Shown here: positions 36,560 through 47,716 of the stretch, one piece after another
Layout: each line of letters starts with the position of its first letter
Position numbering within the stretch: the stretch's first letter is position 1
Source: Diphasiastrum complanatum
Taxonomy: Eukaryota; Streptophyta; Lycopodiopsida; Lycopodiales; Lycopodiaceae
Direction of reading: 5' to 3'
Assembly: GCA_029204225.1 (NCBI GenBank)
Contig: CM055113.1
Location: forward strand, 34,358,107-34,422,106
DNA: 64,000 bases
Translations under genes and position numbers: made by a program
Notes under the pieces: model-generated
The model's database searches: none
Told to the model about the DNA's origin: nothing
Seen by the model: only the letters and a program-made list of their open reading frames with translations

Positions 36560-37900
36560 TCGGGTGGTATTATAGTGCAGTATCGAACGTTTGCCATTCA
36601 ACAAATAATAACCAATGGTTATGTATTCAATTTCATTGCACAAACAAGTGTGCACCAGTGGCATTGTGAACATTGGACTTGTACCTACAAAAAAAAAATT
36701 ATTATTTTAAACAATGATCTATGCTATGCTAAGCACAGAATATTAAAAGTAAATTATTATTTTAAACAGTGATCTATGCTAAGCATAGAATATGAAAAAA
36801 TAAAACAAATAAAGTTAAGTTTTAAGAAAGTTAAAGACATACCATATAATATTTTCAATTCCAGCATTGCAAAAAGTTAGAAGAGCTTTTTGCACTGAAG
36901 CCGACAGCCAACTTGAATGGAATAATACAACTCTCCAAATAGGAAAAGTTTTGATTTCAACGAATCCTTGCATCACACTATGAATCTCAGTGAATTTTAA
37001 TGGAGAATCATCATTTAGAGATCTTTTCATCTGAAATCCATAGAGAATGTCTGGTATGCAAAGAGTGTGAGATCTTTTCTTTAGAAATTTTGAAATCTCC
37101 CTACAATCTCTTTCTTCCACAGTGTAAAAACAAGGTTGATCATTGACACATTTTGGGAGAAAAGTCTCTGTTGAATCCTCCTCGACAATAGTCTCACCCC
37201 GTGCCAATCTTTCTTTGTCTCTTTTTTCTGCCTTCGCTTAAAGAATATGTCGTTTAAATCGCTCTAGAAGGACTTTATTTTTCTCGTCTTCAACCGACTG
37301 AAAGAAGAGAGAATGCAACTACGCTTAGCATAAGATGTACAAAACAAATAATTAAAAAAATTTGATTTAAAAAAAAATAAAGATGAACATAAGAAATAAT
37401 TAGTAAATTGAATCTATACTAGACTTGAGATCCTAGCAAAGAAAATATAATTACTATGCTTAGCATAAGATATGAATGGTCAAGCTTTGGAAACTCTAAC
37501 AAATTCTTTGTGAAAAATTCTTATCCTTTGTATGACCGTCATTTTCATTCGATAGTCTTGGTCAATATTATGGTTCCAGGCAAGAAGTCTAGCTTCTTCC
37601 ATTGTCAACTCAGCGAACGCAATGACACTAATAGTTCGGAAAGAAGCAACATGAGAATACTCCTGAGACAGTTGCTTTCTAGCTTGTAAACTATGAATGC
37701 CTCCCAAAAACAAAAAAAATGATAATTATCTAAAGAAGAAAAATCAAAATCGGCAACAGATCTACATTTAGTCAGGTCTACCAAAACAACAAAAGATGTC
37801 ACAATTGCTTGCGTATGATCTTTAACACGAGTTATTTTCAACACATAATGTGTAGAAAACCCTTGGTCACTTGACAAGACATAACATGCCATCAAATGAT
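36560..37900 (-). pseudogene. Intron-bearing gene remnant, tentatively ParB-like domain
   Basis: Minus-strand frames at 37895-37700 and 37713-37480 join across a frameshift into one domain: STHYVLKITRVKDHTQAIV, then VDLTKCRSVADFDFSSLDNY, then FGGIHSLQARKQLSQEY, and LTMEEARLLAWNHN. A GGxHxxxA motif followed by an EEARxLAxxHN block recalls ParB/sulfiredoxin-fold proteins, though I cannot confirm this. A further exon-like frame, 37207-36837, ends at a good donor (ATATG|GTATGT), and an acceptor (TTTTTTTTTTGTAG|GTAC) lies near 36687. Frame breaks make it non-functional. The copia element at 39139 separates it from matching upstream exons at 45595-46141. Confidence 0.4.
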
Positions 37901-39138
37901 TGAAATTTTAATCTTTCAATTGTATGTGAAACTAGACTTGACTCGTCACTATGGTGTTGGAAGACTTAAATTTTTTTTCACTCAATTGATGGCAATTTGC
38001 CCCCAAAAATCTTCAACTTTCAACACTTTTCAGCACTTCACATGGGTGACGTATATATCTCTATAGGACTCCAAATTTGAATTTATTTATAATAGACACG
38101 TTTTTATGGTAAAAAAGAATTTTTGAAAGTAGACAGCCAAAGAAAGAATTGTAAAAAGCACCTCCAAAAGAGCTGAACCTTTCTAGCACCTTTCAATAAT
38201 TTTCAATACTTTTCAGCACTTGACATGGATAACTTTATATGCACATATCTATCTCTACATAACTCCAAATTGAAAAAAATTTGAAAGACGTGTTTCTATG
38301 GTCATATAATACTTTTTAAAGTAGACAAACCAAAAAAAGTATTGTTAAAATCATGGTATTACACACTCATATATGATATTTCCAATTGTGTTGATTTTTA
38401 TCAACACTTAAAAGAGTAACTTTGAATGCACGTATCTATTTCTATAGATCTCCAAATTCAAAATTTTTTGGTAGGCATGTTTCTATAATCATACAAAATT
38501 TTTAAGAGTAGACGGACTAAAAATTGAATGTAAAATTCACAACAATGTAGTCCCATATATGAAAATATCGAAGTTTCATCAGTACCCCCACATGTTTGAC
38601 ATATTATATCTTACACATAAGTTTCTCAAAATGAAGGTCTCAAATTTTTTCATCGGTAAATGCATATATGAGAAAAACACTTGTGAAAGGATTTGATATG
38701 ATTCATCATAGTTTATGAGATATGATTTTTTGAATAAGTGTTTGAAATGCACACTTTTGTGTGCATTTTGAAACAACTCGTGTTAAATTTAATTTTTGAG
38801 TTATGTACATGTGTTTCATTAGGCTCTCAAACCTCCATTGGTTTATCTCCAGTGGAGGGATCAATGAGAGGATGATCGCACTAGTCTATATCCAAAATCA
38901 AAGTAGTCTTTCTAATTTTTTTTTGTTTATGAATTTCATCTCTAAGTTTAGAGATCTCAGATGAATCTTTCAGAGGTTGGAAGTAGACTTTTTTGTTTTC
39001 TTTTTCTACTTTCTTCAGAGAGAATTACTTTGGGTCGCTTGGCCATTGATTCATTTCTAGACCTCGGTGTCTCTTTTCTCTCTTAAGTATGTATAGGAGC
39101 CTAAAATCTCTTTTTTTTATGGGAAAGAGGATGATTTG
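37901..39138. repeat. Three ~185-bp imperfect tandem repeats, then non-coding
   Basis: Units begin near 38031, 38215 and 38403 with CAGCACTT or CAACACTT, followed by a TATCTATxTCTAxAxxxCTCCAAAT block and ACGTGTTTCTATGGTCATA. They may be intronic. A basic stretch (MAKRPKVILSEESRKRK) on the minus strand near 39050 could be part of the interrupted gene to the left. Confidence 0.6.
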
Positions 39139-40213
39139 TGTTGGTTCATGAAATGGAAATTATCAATTCTGATATGAATCTATTGACGTTTAGATGTTGA
39201 TGCCAACTGATAAAACAACATTACTATTCACAGAATTGTGGATTACTTAGTGAATAGAGATTGTGAACTGTTATTTTGTGTTGAATAAGATTTACAGTGT
39301 AGGAGTCTTAGACTGCCATAAAAGAGAGATCGTAGAAACAATTAGGTGTCTAAGACAGCCATGCAATTATCTCTTGTTGATAACCTGATATGAAGAGAAT
39401 GCAAAAATAACTTAGACGTCAGAGAGAACCATACATTTCTCTGATAATGATGTTTGCATAAGAGAAATGAGAGTTAGTTTCATTCAACAAGAATACAAAG
39501 ATGTAGAACAGTAGCGAATCTATATAATAATGTCGTAAAATAACAATCAGATCACAATACAATTGCACTGATAAGTGCGTGATTCTACTTATAGACGCAA
39601 AACAATTTCTAAAGTTCTGAGTATCTCTCTGTCTATATATAATCACTAACTCTGAGAAGTCAGCTATTGAAAGACCAATTTCGGTCGTAGATCTATTTCT
39701 CTGATCTTCAAACATGATTGATTCAATCACTTATTTATATATATAACAACTGGAAGATCTTGTATTATTCTAGCTTTACATCTACAAGATCCCTTAACAG
39801 TTGATTAACTGACTAATTAGAATAATTGTTATTGGAGCGTGAAGACGTAGACAGTCTGTACTAAGAATCCTGTGTATTTTTGCAAAGTGTTGTATTTTTC
39901 ACGAAGTAATGTCACATTTCTAGAAGTGCCTGAAATGGCCTAAGAACTGACTCAGCACAAAGTGTCACAAAACGCTTAGTTGCTCAGGATGGCCCAAAGG
40001 TGGAAAGGCGACAGTGTCGAGTTTTGGCGACAGTGTCAGATTTTTTGCCTGTCAGAAATTGCGAAAAAAAAAAAATAGACTGTAGCAACAATCAGTCTAA
40101 AAATACAGATTGTTGAAAAACGGTTCATTTTCTGCAGGTTCATTTGAGAGAGTAAAATTGAGAGAAGGAAGATGGGCTATTGGGATGAGTAGGAGTTAGA
40201 TTAAATTCCAACA
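39139..40213 (-). repeat. 3' LTR of the 6.46-kb copia element
   Basis: 1075 bp, TGTTGG...CCAACA, colinear with 44529-45594 over its whole length with many single-base differences, so insertion is not recent. A T/A run expanded in the other copy is short here. Confidence 0.93.
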
Positions 40214-40225
40214 CTCTCCCTTAAG
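40214..40225 (-). other. Copia polypurine tract
   Basis: CTTAAGGGAGAG on the minus strand, directly before the LTR. Confidence 0.8.
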
Positions 40226-42388
40226 ATTACTGCTAGAATCTGAAATGCAATTGAGATTTGTCATATCTACTTGTCTCTAGACAATGGCTTTGTCAAAATA
40301 TTAGCCAACATACTGTCTGTATGACAGTAACTTAGTACAACATCTTTATTCTAAACTTTCTCTCTAAGAAAATGGAACTGAACTTCTATATGCTTAGTTC
40401 TATTATGAGTTCATGGGTTCAGAGATAGAGCTATGCAGCTCTAATTGTCGCACTGGAGTATTGTTGGATCGATCTGTGGGAATTGCAGATCCTGTAGTAG
40501 CCTTCTTAGCCAGATTATCTCCTTTACTACTGTTGTAGCTGCAACATATCCAGATTTTGTAGAGGACAACGAAATGTATTTCTGCTTTCTGTTGTTCCAT
40601 GAAATGGGTCCTCCTGCAAGGAAACAAATGTGGATTTCCTGGTATCCATGTCTCCTGCCCAATCTGAATCTGAGTAGGTGGTCAATGTGACTGCAACTTC
40701 TGTATTACTATTGTAGCTCAAATTATAGTGCTTTAAAGTTTGAATGTATCTTAGTACTCTTTGTAGAGCTTTCTAGTGTTGTAAGCCTGAATTGGATATG
40801 TATTGAGACAATGTGCTTACTTCATATGCTAGATTAGGTCGTGTGTAGATGATAGAATACATTATAGATTTCATGACGGACTAATAAGGATACTTGCACA
40901 TTTCTTGTTGATCTGCTTGAGTTTTGGGGCACATGTCTTTGGACAGCTTAGATCCTGGATCCATAGGTGTGTCTCTGGGCTTGCAGTCCTCCATGCCATA
41001 TTTGCAAAGTACATTGACTAAGTAGGACTCTTGGCTTATAGCGATCCCTCTATTGATCTCCATATCAAGTAGGTAATGGACTGGCTCTAAATCAGTCATC
41101 TCGAATTATGATGAAAGCAGAGATTTGATTTCTTGTAACAACTGATTTCAATTGCTGATAATTAAGGAATTATCAAAGTATAATGTTGTTATAACATATC
41201 TTGACCCTTTATGTTTGAGATATACATTAGAGTCTGCGAAGCAAGAAGTGAAATTATGCTACAACAAGAAGTGATTGATTCTTTCATACCAGGCCCGGGG
41301 AACTTGCTTGAGGCCATACAGTGCCTTGTGCAATTTACATACCAAATGCCCTTGGCCTTTAAGGACGTAACCTTATGGTTGATAAATGAATACGTCTTTT
41401 TGTATATATTCATGAAGGAACATTGTCTGGAGGTCCATCTGGTGAATGTCCAGATCCTCTGTAGCAGCTATAACCAACAAGGTGTGAATAGATTGATGTT
41501 TTACCACTAGAATGAAGGTGTCAGTGTAATATATTTCATAAACTTGCTCAAATCCTTTAACCACTAATCGAGCTTTCCATTTGGATATTGATCCATCTGG
41601 CTTAAGCTTTAGCTTGAAGATCTATTAAGAGTCAATAGGCTTCATACCTGCAGAAGGATTGACAAGACTCCAAGTCTTGTTCTTCATCAAGGAATGGTAC
41701 TCAGCATCCATGGCAGCTTTCCATTCGTCTGCATTGGGCATTGACAGTGCTTCTACAATAGTGGCAGGTTCATCATGACTAATGAATGTCTGAGGGACAA
41801 AATGATCAGATTGCTGTCGTTATCTTGTAGACCTTCTAACTATAGGTGCTTGAGTGGATGTTTCTCTTGGGTAGATGACACGAATGACTTCAGCTTGTGG
41901 TTGAGCAGTCGTGGGAGGTTGGGCCCATCGATGGTGAGTGGAGCTGTTGGGACAAACTCCTACATTTGAACAGTTGTAGGTTGATGCCTATTGATGGAGA
42001 ATAGAGCTGCTATGATAGACTCCTGCATTGGCTGCTCCTGCTTAAAGTCATGGAATTTGTCTTCAAGGAAGACAACGTCATGGCTGCTTGAGGTCTGGCT
42101 TGTCTCAACATCATAAATGTGATAAGCCTTGTGTGATGTTGAATAGCCGATAGAGATGTACTTATAGCTTACTGGGTCCAGTTTCTTCCTCAGATCAAAC
42201 GGTATTTGAGCATAGTAGAGACATCCAAATAAATGTAAGTGTTTTAGACCTGGTTTGTAGCCGTAGTAGGCTTCAAAGAGTGTCTTGGAGTCGACTGCCT
42301 TCATGTTGGGATAATTTTGTAGATAGCAGACAATAGAAATTGCTTTATCCCAAAAGTTCTTGGGTAGTTGATCATTAACAGTCACAGA
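40226..42388 (-). pseudogene. Copia integrase C-terminus, reverse transcriptase and RNase H
   Basis: The integrase C-terminal part (42385-41960; LHLFGCLYYAQIP, then YISIGYSTSHKAYHIYD) follows an in-frame TGA at 42386-42388. RT pieces appear near 41560-41370 (HQMDLQTMFLHEYIQKDVF), 41099-40881 (YLLDMEINRGIAISQ, then CKYGMEDCKPRDTPMD) and RNase H near 40720-40440 (YSDSDWAGDMDTRKS, SGYVAAT, EIIWLRRLLQDL). At least four frameshifts and several stops make it inactive. Confidence 0.9.
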
Positions 42389-42970
42389 TCATGTAGCTTC
42401 CAATAATGTTCGATTCTTTTGCTCAGCTACGCCATTCTGCTGTGGAGTGTAGTTGGCTGTGAATTGATGGTGCATACCACATGATGATAAGTAGTTTGCC
42501 ATTTCATTTGATAGGTACTCTCCCCCTGAATCAGACCACAAGGCCTTGATTCTCTTACCAGTTTGATTCTCATCATATTGCTTGAATTCTTTGAAGCAAT
42601 TGAATGCTTCTGACTTGTTCTTTATGAACATAATTCTAGTGAATCGGGTGTAGTCATCAATGAATGTGATAAAATATAGAGCTTGACCCAAGGAGGGTAT
42701 GCTCATAGGACCACATAAATCACTATGAATTAGTGATAGAATGGACTTCGCTCTTTTGGCTTGTCCTCTTGGAAATTTTGGTCTAGGTTGTTTCCCTAGT
42801 AAACAATTTTTATAGAAAGTCTGATTAGTTGTAGACATAGCATTGATATTTATATCCTTGACCAATTTGTTATGATACATGTACAAGATTGAACACATAT
42901 TTAAATGACCTAGTATTTGATGCCAAACATGAGTATCAAAGTTACTCATGGTAAGATGAACTTCACACAC
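42389..42970 (-). pseudogene. Copia integrase catalytic domain
   Basis: Open for 193 residues. GAG-pre-integrase: WHQILGHLN and a KNCLLGK zinc-binding half. Catalytic residues: Asp in HSDLCGP, Asp in WSDSGGEY, Glu in NGVAEQKN, all kept. The first Cys of the CxxC pair reads Tyr (FYKNC). It is followed by an in-frame TGA. Confidence 0.93.
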
Positions 42971-42975
42971 TTAGT

Positions 42976-43577
42976 TTCCCTCGAGGATCAAATATAGTTA
43001 GTCGAACTCTCCACAAGATCGAACAAACGACATACTTTAAGCTCATTGATCCCTCAGTTGACAAATGGAAGAACAAAGACGACTATCTTATCAATGTAGT
43101 AAACGATAAAGAGTTGGCTGCTGCTTGTGCATATATCACCCGATATACACAACATCATAGGTCCTTGGTTAGACGTATTTCTGTGACGATGTTCCACATG
43201 ATGGTTGATTCCACATTACACAGCCAGAATCTCTATGATTGGGCACAATTCGCTTCAAATTGCCTGCATGATTGTATTCGAAGCAAGCAGCCCATTACCT
43301 ACCTAGGCTACCTTTTGGCAGATATCACTTTAAGGCAGCTCAGTCACCATTCACACGTCCGAGATAACTTGTTGCTCGTTGACAAAGCTTGGGAGATACC
43401 TACTAATCAGACATCCCAGTCTACTACAAAGCTTGCATCACACGACAACACGACGACAACATCTTAGAAAAGGAAAGGTGCAGCCTCTCCTAAAGGACCA
43501 GTCTCAAAACATGTCAAGATAGGGCCATCAAAGCTTCAACTGCGCAAGGCAACCACCTCCGTCTGCAGCAAAGTCAA
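42976..43577 (+). CDS. Unknown open frame embedded antisense in the copia element
   Basis: On the plus strand, opposite to the host element, a frame reads without a stop from about 42977 to 43467 (160 residues if begun at the edge; no ATG before residue ~70). It then passes one TAG into a Lys-rich stretch (KRKGAASPKG, SKHVKIGPSK). Composition is protein-like: LIDPSVDKWKNKDDYL, YITRYTQHHRSLVRR, MVDSTLHSQNLYDWAQF, ITYLGYLLADITL. No family is recognised; the layout vaguely recalls the putative plant transposon protein domain. It replaces the protease between gag zinc knuckle and integrase, so it looks like captured or inserted cargo. Confidence 0.5.
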
Positions 43578-44400
43578 CCTCCGTCTTGGTGCTGCTGCAT
43601 CTTCTTCCTCGCTTCATTGTGCTTGAGTCTGCGACAATCCTTAATGTCGTGGTTTGATCTTTTGCAATATCTGCAAAAGAGTTTGGTCTTGGATGTTGTT
43701 GTTGTCTGTGTTGTTGTTGTTGTTGGATTGAATATGTCTGCTATGCCTTTGTCTTCTTGTCCTTGAAGTTATTCTTCTTGGACTGTTGCTTATTAGAGTA
43801 TAATGCCATTGACGTGGTACTCGTTGTTGATAAGCTCTTTCTCCTGAATTCTTCCTGCAATAGACTTACTGTCAGCTTCTGAAGAGACAACACAGGAGTA
43901 TTGCTTAAAAGCAATACTAGAATATCGTAGGAGGATGGAAGACTGGCAAGAAGAGACATCGTTGAGTCTTCTTCTGATATAGGAGAACCTATTGCAGCAA
44001 GTTGATTCAGCAGCTATTTGAATTCATTTAGGTGATTGCTGACTGAGGTCCCTTCGTTTATTTTGAGTATAAGTACCTTCTTCCTCATAAAGAGACGAGT
44101 TGATACATTTGAAGTCTCGTACATACTTGTTAGGATATCCCACGCTTCTTTGGAGGTGGTGTTGTTTGATACGTGAGCAATCTGAGTGTCTTTCATATTC
44201 AGGGATACAATGGCAAGTGCTTTGCCATCCTTTGTTTCCCATGCTGGGAGCAATTTAGGTTCTGTCGGTCTGGCTATTGAACCATTTACGTATTCCCATA
44301 GCTCCTTTTCGATTAAGATCATTCTCATCTTGAGTTTCCACATGTGGAAATCATCTTCGTTGAACTTGTTGATCAGAGAGATCTATGAGGTTGAACCTTT
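43578..44400 (-). pseudogene. Copia gag with zinc knuckle
   Basis: The minus frame from about 44400 shows WKLKMRMILIEKELWEY, SKEAWDILTSMYE and SLLASLPSSYDILV, broken by one TAG near 44011-44013. A Thr/Gln-rich (GTT)n-encoded segment and a frameshift near 43740 lead to a CCHC knuckle, CRYCKRSNHDIKDC, near 43629-43670. The frame loses copia similarity at about 43578, where the antisense insert begins. Confidence 0.88.
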
Positions 44401-44513
44401 CATTAAAATCGAGAAACAAAAATAGAACACAAACAAAATGAACTAGCTCTATATAACAAGAACGTATTAAGTTCTATTTTAAATCCTAAACCCTAGTAAT
44501 CCAATAAACCAGG

Positions 44514-44567
44514 GCTCTGATACCACTTTGTTGGTTCGTGAAATGAAAATTATCAGCTCTGATACCA
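44514..44567 (-). other. Copia primer binding site, present twice
   Basis: GCTCTGATACCA, the complement of the tRNA-Met primer site, occurs at 44514-44525 just outside the LTR and again at 44556-44567, 28 bp inside it. The other LTR carries a decayed inner copy near 39166-39177. Confidence 0.85.
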
Positions 44568-45594
44568 ATCTATTGATGCTAACTGATAAAACAAAAATTC
44601 TTATTAACAGGATCATGGATTCCTTAGAGAACAAAGTTTGCTAGCTGTTCTTTTGTATTGAATAAAATTATCAGTGTAGGAGTCTCAGACTGCCATAAAA
44701 GAGAGATCAAAGAAACAAATAGGCATCTGAGACAACCATGCAGTTCCCTATTGTTGATAACCTGATACAAAGAGAATGCAAAAATAACTTAGGCTTCAGA
44801 GATAGCCATACATTTCTCTGATAATGATGTTTGCATAAGAGAATATGAGAGTTAGTTTCATTCAACAAGAATGCAAAGATGTAGAATAGTAGTGAATCCT
44901 GTATAATAATGTCGTAAAACAACAATCAGATCACAATACAACTGCACTGATAAGTGCGTGATCCTACTTACAGACTCAAATCATGTGCTAAAGTTCTGAG
45001 TATATATATATATATATATATATACTCACTAACTTTGAGGAGTCGACTACTGAAAGACCAATTTTGTCGTAGATCTATCTCTCTGATCTTCAACCATGAT
45101 TGATTCAATTGCTCATTTACACATATAGCAACTGGAAGATCTTGTATTATTCTAGCTTTACATTTACAAAATCGCATAATAGTTGATTACCTGACTTATT
45201 AGAACAGTTGTTATTGGAGCATGAAGACGTAGACAGTTTACACTTAGAATCCTGTGTATTTCTGCAGAGTGTTGTATTTTTGGTGAAGTAATGTTGCATT
45301 TCTGGAAGTGTCTGAAATGGACTCAAAACTGACTCAGCACAAAGTGTTGCAAAATATTTAGTTGTTCAGGATGGCCCGAATCTGGAAAGGCGATAGTGTC
45401 GGGTTTTGGCAACAGTGTTGGATTTTTCAAATGTTAGAAATTCTGAGGAAAAATACAAACTGTAGTGACAATCAGTCTAAAAATGCAAACTGTTGAAAAA
45501 TAGTTCATTTTCTACAGGTTTCATTTGAGAGAGTAAAATTGAGAGAAGGAAGAAGGGCTGTTGGAATGAGTAAGAGTTAGATTAGATTCCAACA
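44529..45594 (-). repeat. 5' LTR of the 6.46-kb copia element
   Basis: 1066 bp, TGTTGG...CCAACA, partner of 39139-40213. A (TA)n run at 44999-45023 is expanded relative to the other LTR. Confidence 0.93.
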
Positions 45595-46141
45595 ATTCGG
45601 AGGGTGTAGATTTTTCAGTACCATCAGTGTTGGAAGGGACAATGGAAGAAGCTAGTTTGCAACATTCAAAAGCCCCTAACTTCCTACCACGGGAAGAAAA
45701 GATTAGATTCTTCCCCTCAACAATAGCATCAAGCATGTTCTTTAGACATTGTTTGAGGCCCTATATCACAAAAAGATTAGATTCTTCCCCTCAACAATAG
45801 CATCAAGCATGTTCTGTAGACATTGTTTGAGGCTCTATATCACAAAAAACAGAAGAATAATATTAGAGAACTTTTAATAATCATAATGTAATCTATGCTC
45901 AACATAGAATGCAATTGTTACAGTACTAAATAATTCAAAACCTAATTCATTCCATATGATACTGATGATCTGCATAAAAATTTATAAATTCTTTTTTGAG
46001 TATACCTGCCAATGTCACAAGGGCTTTGTCAAAATATGTTTTAACAACTTCATCTCGGCAAAGTCGAATCTTCAACATTCCTTTGTCCAAAATAAATATT
46101 GAAGGAGTTTTGTCAAGCTCTTTCACAAAAACCTTGACCAA
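45595..46141 (-). pseudogene. Upstream exons of the copia-interrupted gene, with 74-bp tandem duplication
   Basis: Minus strand: an exon-like frame, 46141-45960 (VKVFVKELDKTPSIFILDKG, then ALVTLAGILKKEFINFYAD), an A/T-rich intron ending TTTTTTGTGATATAG, then an exon frame (LKQCLQNMLDAIVEGKNLI) that runs to the copia edge. The acceptor and first exon bases lie in a 74-bp tandem duplication (45701-45774 and 45775-45846). The direction agrees with the gene remnant at 36.6-37.9 kb. Function unknown. Confidence 0.45.
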
Positions 46142-46360
46142 GCCCCCCCATACACAGTCTCCGCCTATCGCACTTGTGCGCCCCTATACTATATTCTCTG
46201 ATACCACTTATACTACCCGCGCACAGGTCCAATATATCCATACATTATTTTCATACATATCGCTTCTCTATGAGAGCAGTCCACCCTTCCTCTTTCTATC
46301 TCGCTCTTCGTGCACAAGTGTGATACCCCTTAGACTACCTCTATAGAGAGGAGAAAGTAG

Positions 46361-47242
46361 ACAAAGAGAGATTTTTTCTCTGTTGATATTTTCTTAGCGC
46401 TTGTCATTACCATAAATCCTCCAACTCGAGCTAGAAGGCACAACCGCAGTAGGTGGCTCTCTAATATTCGTAAATATCAGAATTCCACAAATCGGTTAAT
46501 TCAGAAAGCTCCATTCTAATATGTTATCCACCACATCACTAGGGAGGATCTTGTTAGTTTTGTTAGATTCACACCTGCGGCACTTCAGTGCCTTCAGGAG
46601 GCTGCTGAGGACGATCGGAGCCTTTTCTTTGAAGATTCAGTTTTGCTCGCTATACATGCCAAGAGAGTCACTATTATGCCTAAAGATTTCCAACTACTCT
46701 ATAGGATGCGGGATAGATACTCCAAATTACACATGGCTCAGTCGTCTACTCTCAGACCTGATCCAATAGATAGGACTGGCTTCTCGGCCAAGCGGCCTAG
46801 GAAGCAGCCAGCCCCCAAGAGAGCCCCAAAGAAAGTTAAGAGGGCCATTATTACAAATTCTTCTCAATATAACCCTATTGATAATTTAGATACTGTTGCA
46901 CTAGATATGGCTATAATTTTGGATAATCATGTTACTCCTGTAGATACTACTCATCCACCTCCTCCTCCTCGTTCAAATTTTTATACATATATAGATTCGG
47001 ATGAGTATCTTAAATTTGAGAGTGACATATCTGATGCTATAGATAGAATTGCAATTCCATTTTGTTTTAGATTAGAGGAACTTAACTTTAGTATAAATTA
47101 TAGAGTTGTTGATTTTTTGGATATAAAAAATAGACGGGCTTCTATTAGTGATCATGTAATAGAGTCTGGGGTTAGGGCAAGGCTTCCACCCATTGTTGAT
47201 AATGGTGTTAAGGATGATGTAATTATACTAAATAATGATTAG
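46361..47242 (+). pseudogene. Histone-H3-like gene with NLS and long acidic C-terminal extension
   Basis: One frame, open from 46361 to 47242 except for a TAA at 46517-46519. From about 46454 it follows H3 almost residue by residue: IRKYQNSTNRLIQKAPF, then (after the stop, where H3 has Gln) an I-H-H-I helix end, [22 protein letters not shown], and [20 protein letters not shown] to TAA change explains the stop. No H3 tail or start ATG is visible upstream. Beyond the fold come about 170 residues that H3 lacks: a basic run [18 protein letters not shown] (nuclear import signal), then a Pro-rich and acidic region. It is clearly distinct in sequence from the H3-like gene at 24.4 kb. Confidence 0.85.
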
Positions 47243-47446
47243 AAAGATATAGATAGCACAGAACAGATATAGATTGCACATGTATAGAATTGATAGAAAA
47301 ATATATATTGATATATCAAATGCTACTCCATTTTATGAATTTGAGAGGCCAAAATACATGTATTGATGCCCAACTTGGGCTTTCATTTATTGAATGAAAG
47401 AGTCTATACACAGATTTTTACTGGACTTTATTTGAAGCTATTGGTC

Positions 47447-47716
47447 TTATACAATGGTGATTATTTTAGGTAGATCTTTGCAGCATGTTATCAGCTCCTG
47501 TATTTTTCGCAACTGTGACATGACAAATAGAGTACTTACAAGTCTTCCGTTGATGATAAATCTGAAATAAGTTGGTAGATTGGTTTGTAATAGCATGAGC
47601 TCTGTTCCGATAAAATCAAGCGTCCAATGCTCTTCCACCTCAACCATAGTCAAATGGGGGGTCCTACCCATGTAAATACTTTTTGTACATATCCAAGGTA
47701 TGTGAATTGAGCACAT
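47447..47716 (-). CDS. Unassigned 89-residue open frame
   Basis: Protein-like (VEEHWTLDFIGTEL, then FRFIINGRLVSTLFV) but no family recognised. It runs convergent with the H3-like gene and may be the 3' part of a lost gene. Low confidence that it is real. Confidence 0.25.
   Translation of the reverse strand: MCSIHIPWICTKSIYMGRTPHLTMVEVEEHWTLDFIGTELMLLQTNLPTYFRFIINGRLVSTLFVMSQLRKIQELITCCKDLPKIITIV

Larger units (their letters stand above)
39139..45594 (-). mobile_element. Nearly complete Ty1/copia retrotransposon (6.46 kb)
   Basis: Two direct LTRs, TGTTGG...CCAACA (39139-40213 and 44529-45594), enclose polypurine tract, RNase H, RT, integrase, gag and primer site in correct minus-strand order. 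The flanks ATTTG (39134-39138) and ATTCG (45595-45599) look like a 5-bp target duplication with one change. Coding parts contain stops and frameshifts. The protease region is replaced by unrelated sequence (42976-43577). It lies inside the gene remnant shared by 36.6-37.9 kb and 45.6-46.1 kb. Confidence 0.92.

Noticed and set aside
46179..46192. Another copia primer-site complement (CTCTGATACCAC)
   Set aside because: No LTR terminus follows and no gag lies on the other side; probably chance or a small relic.
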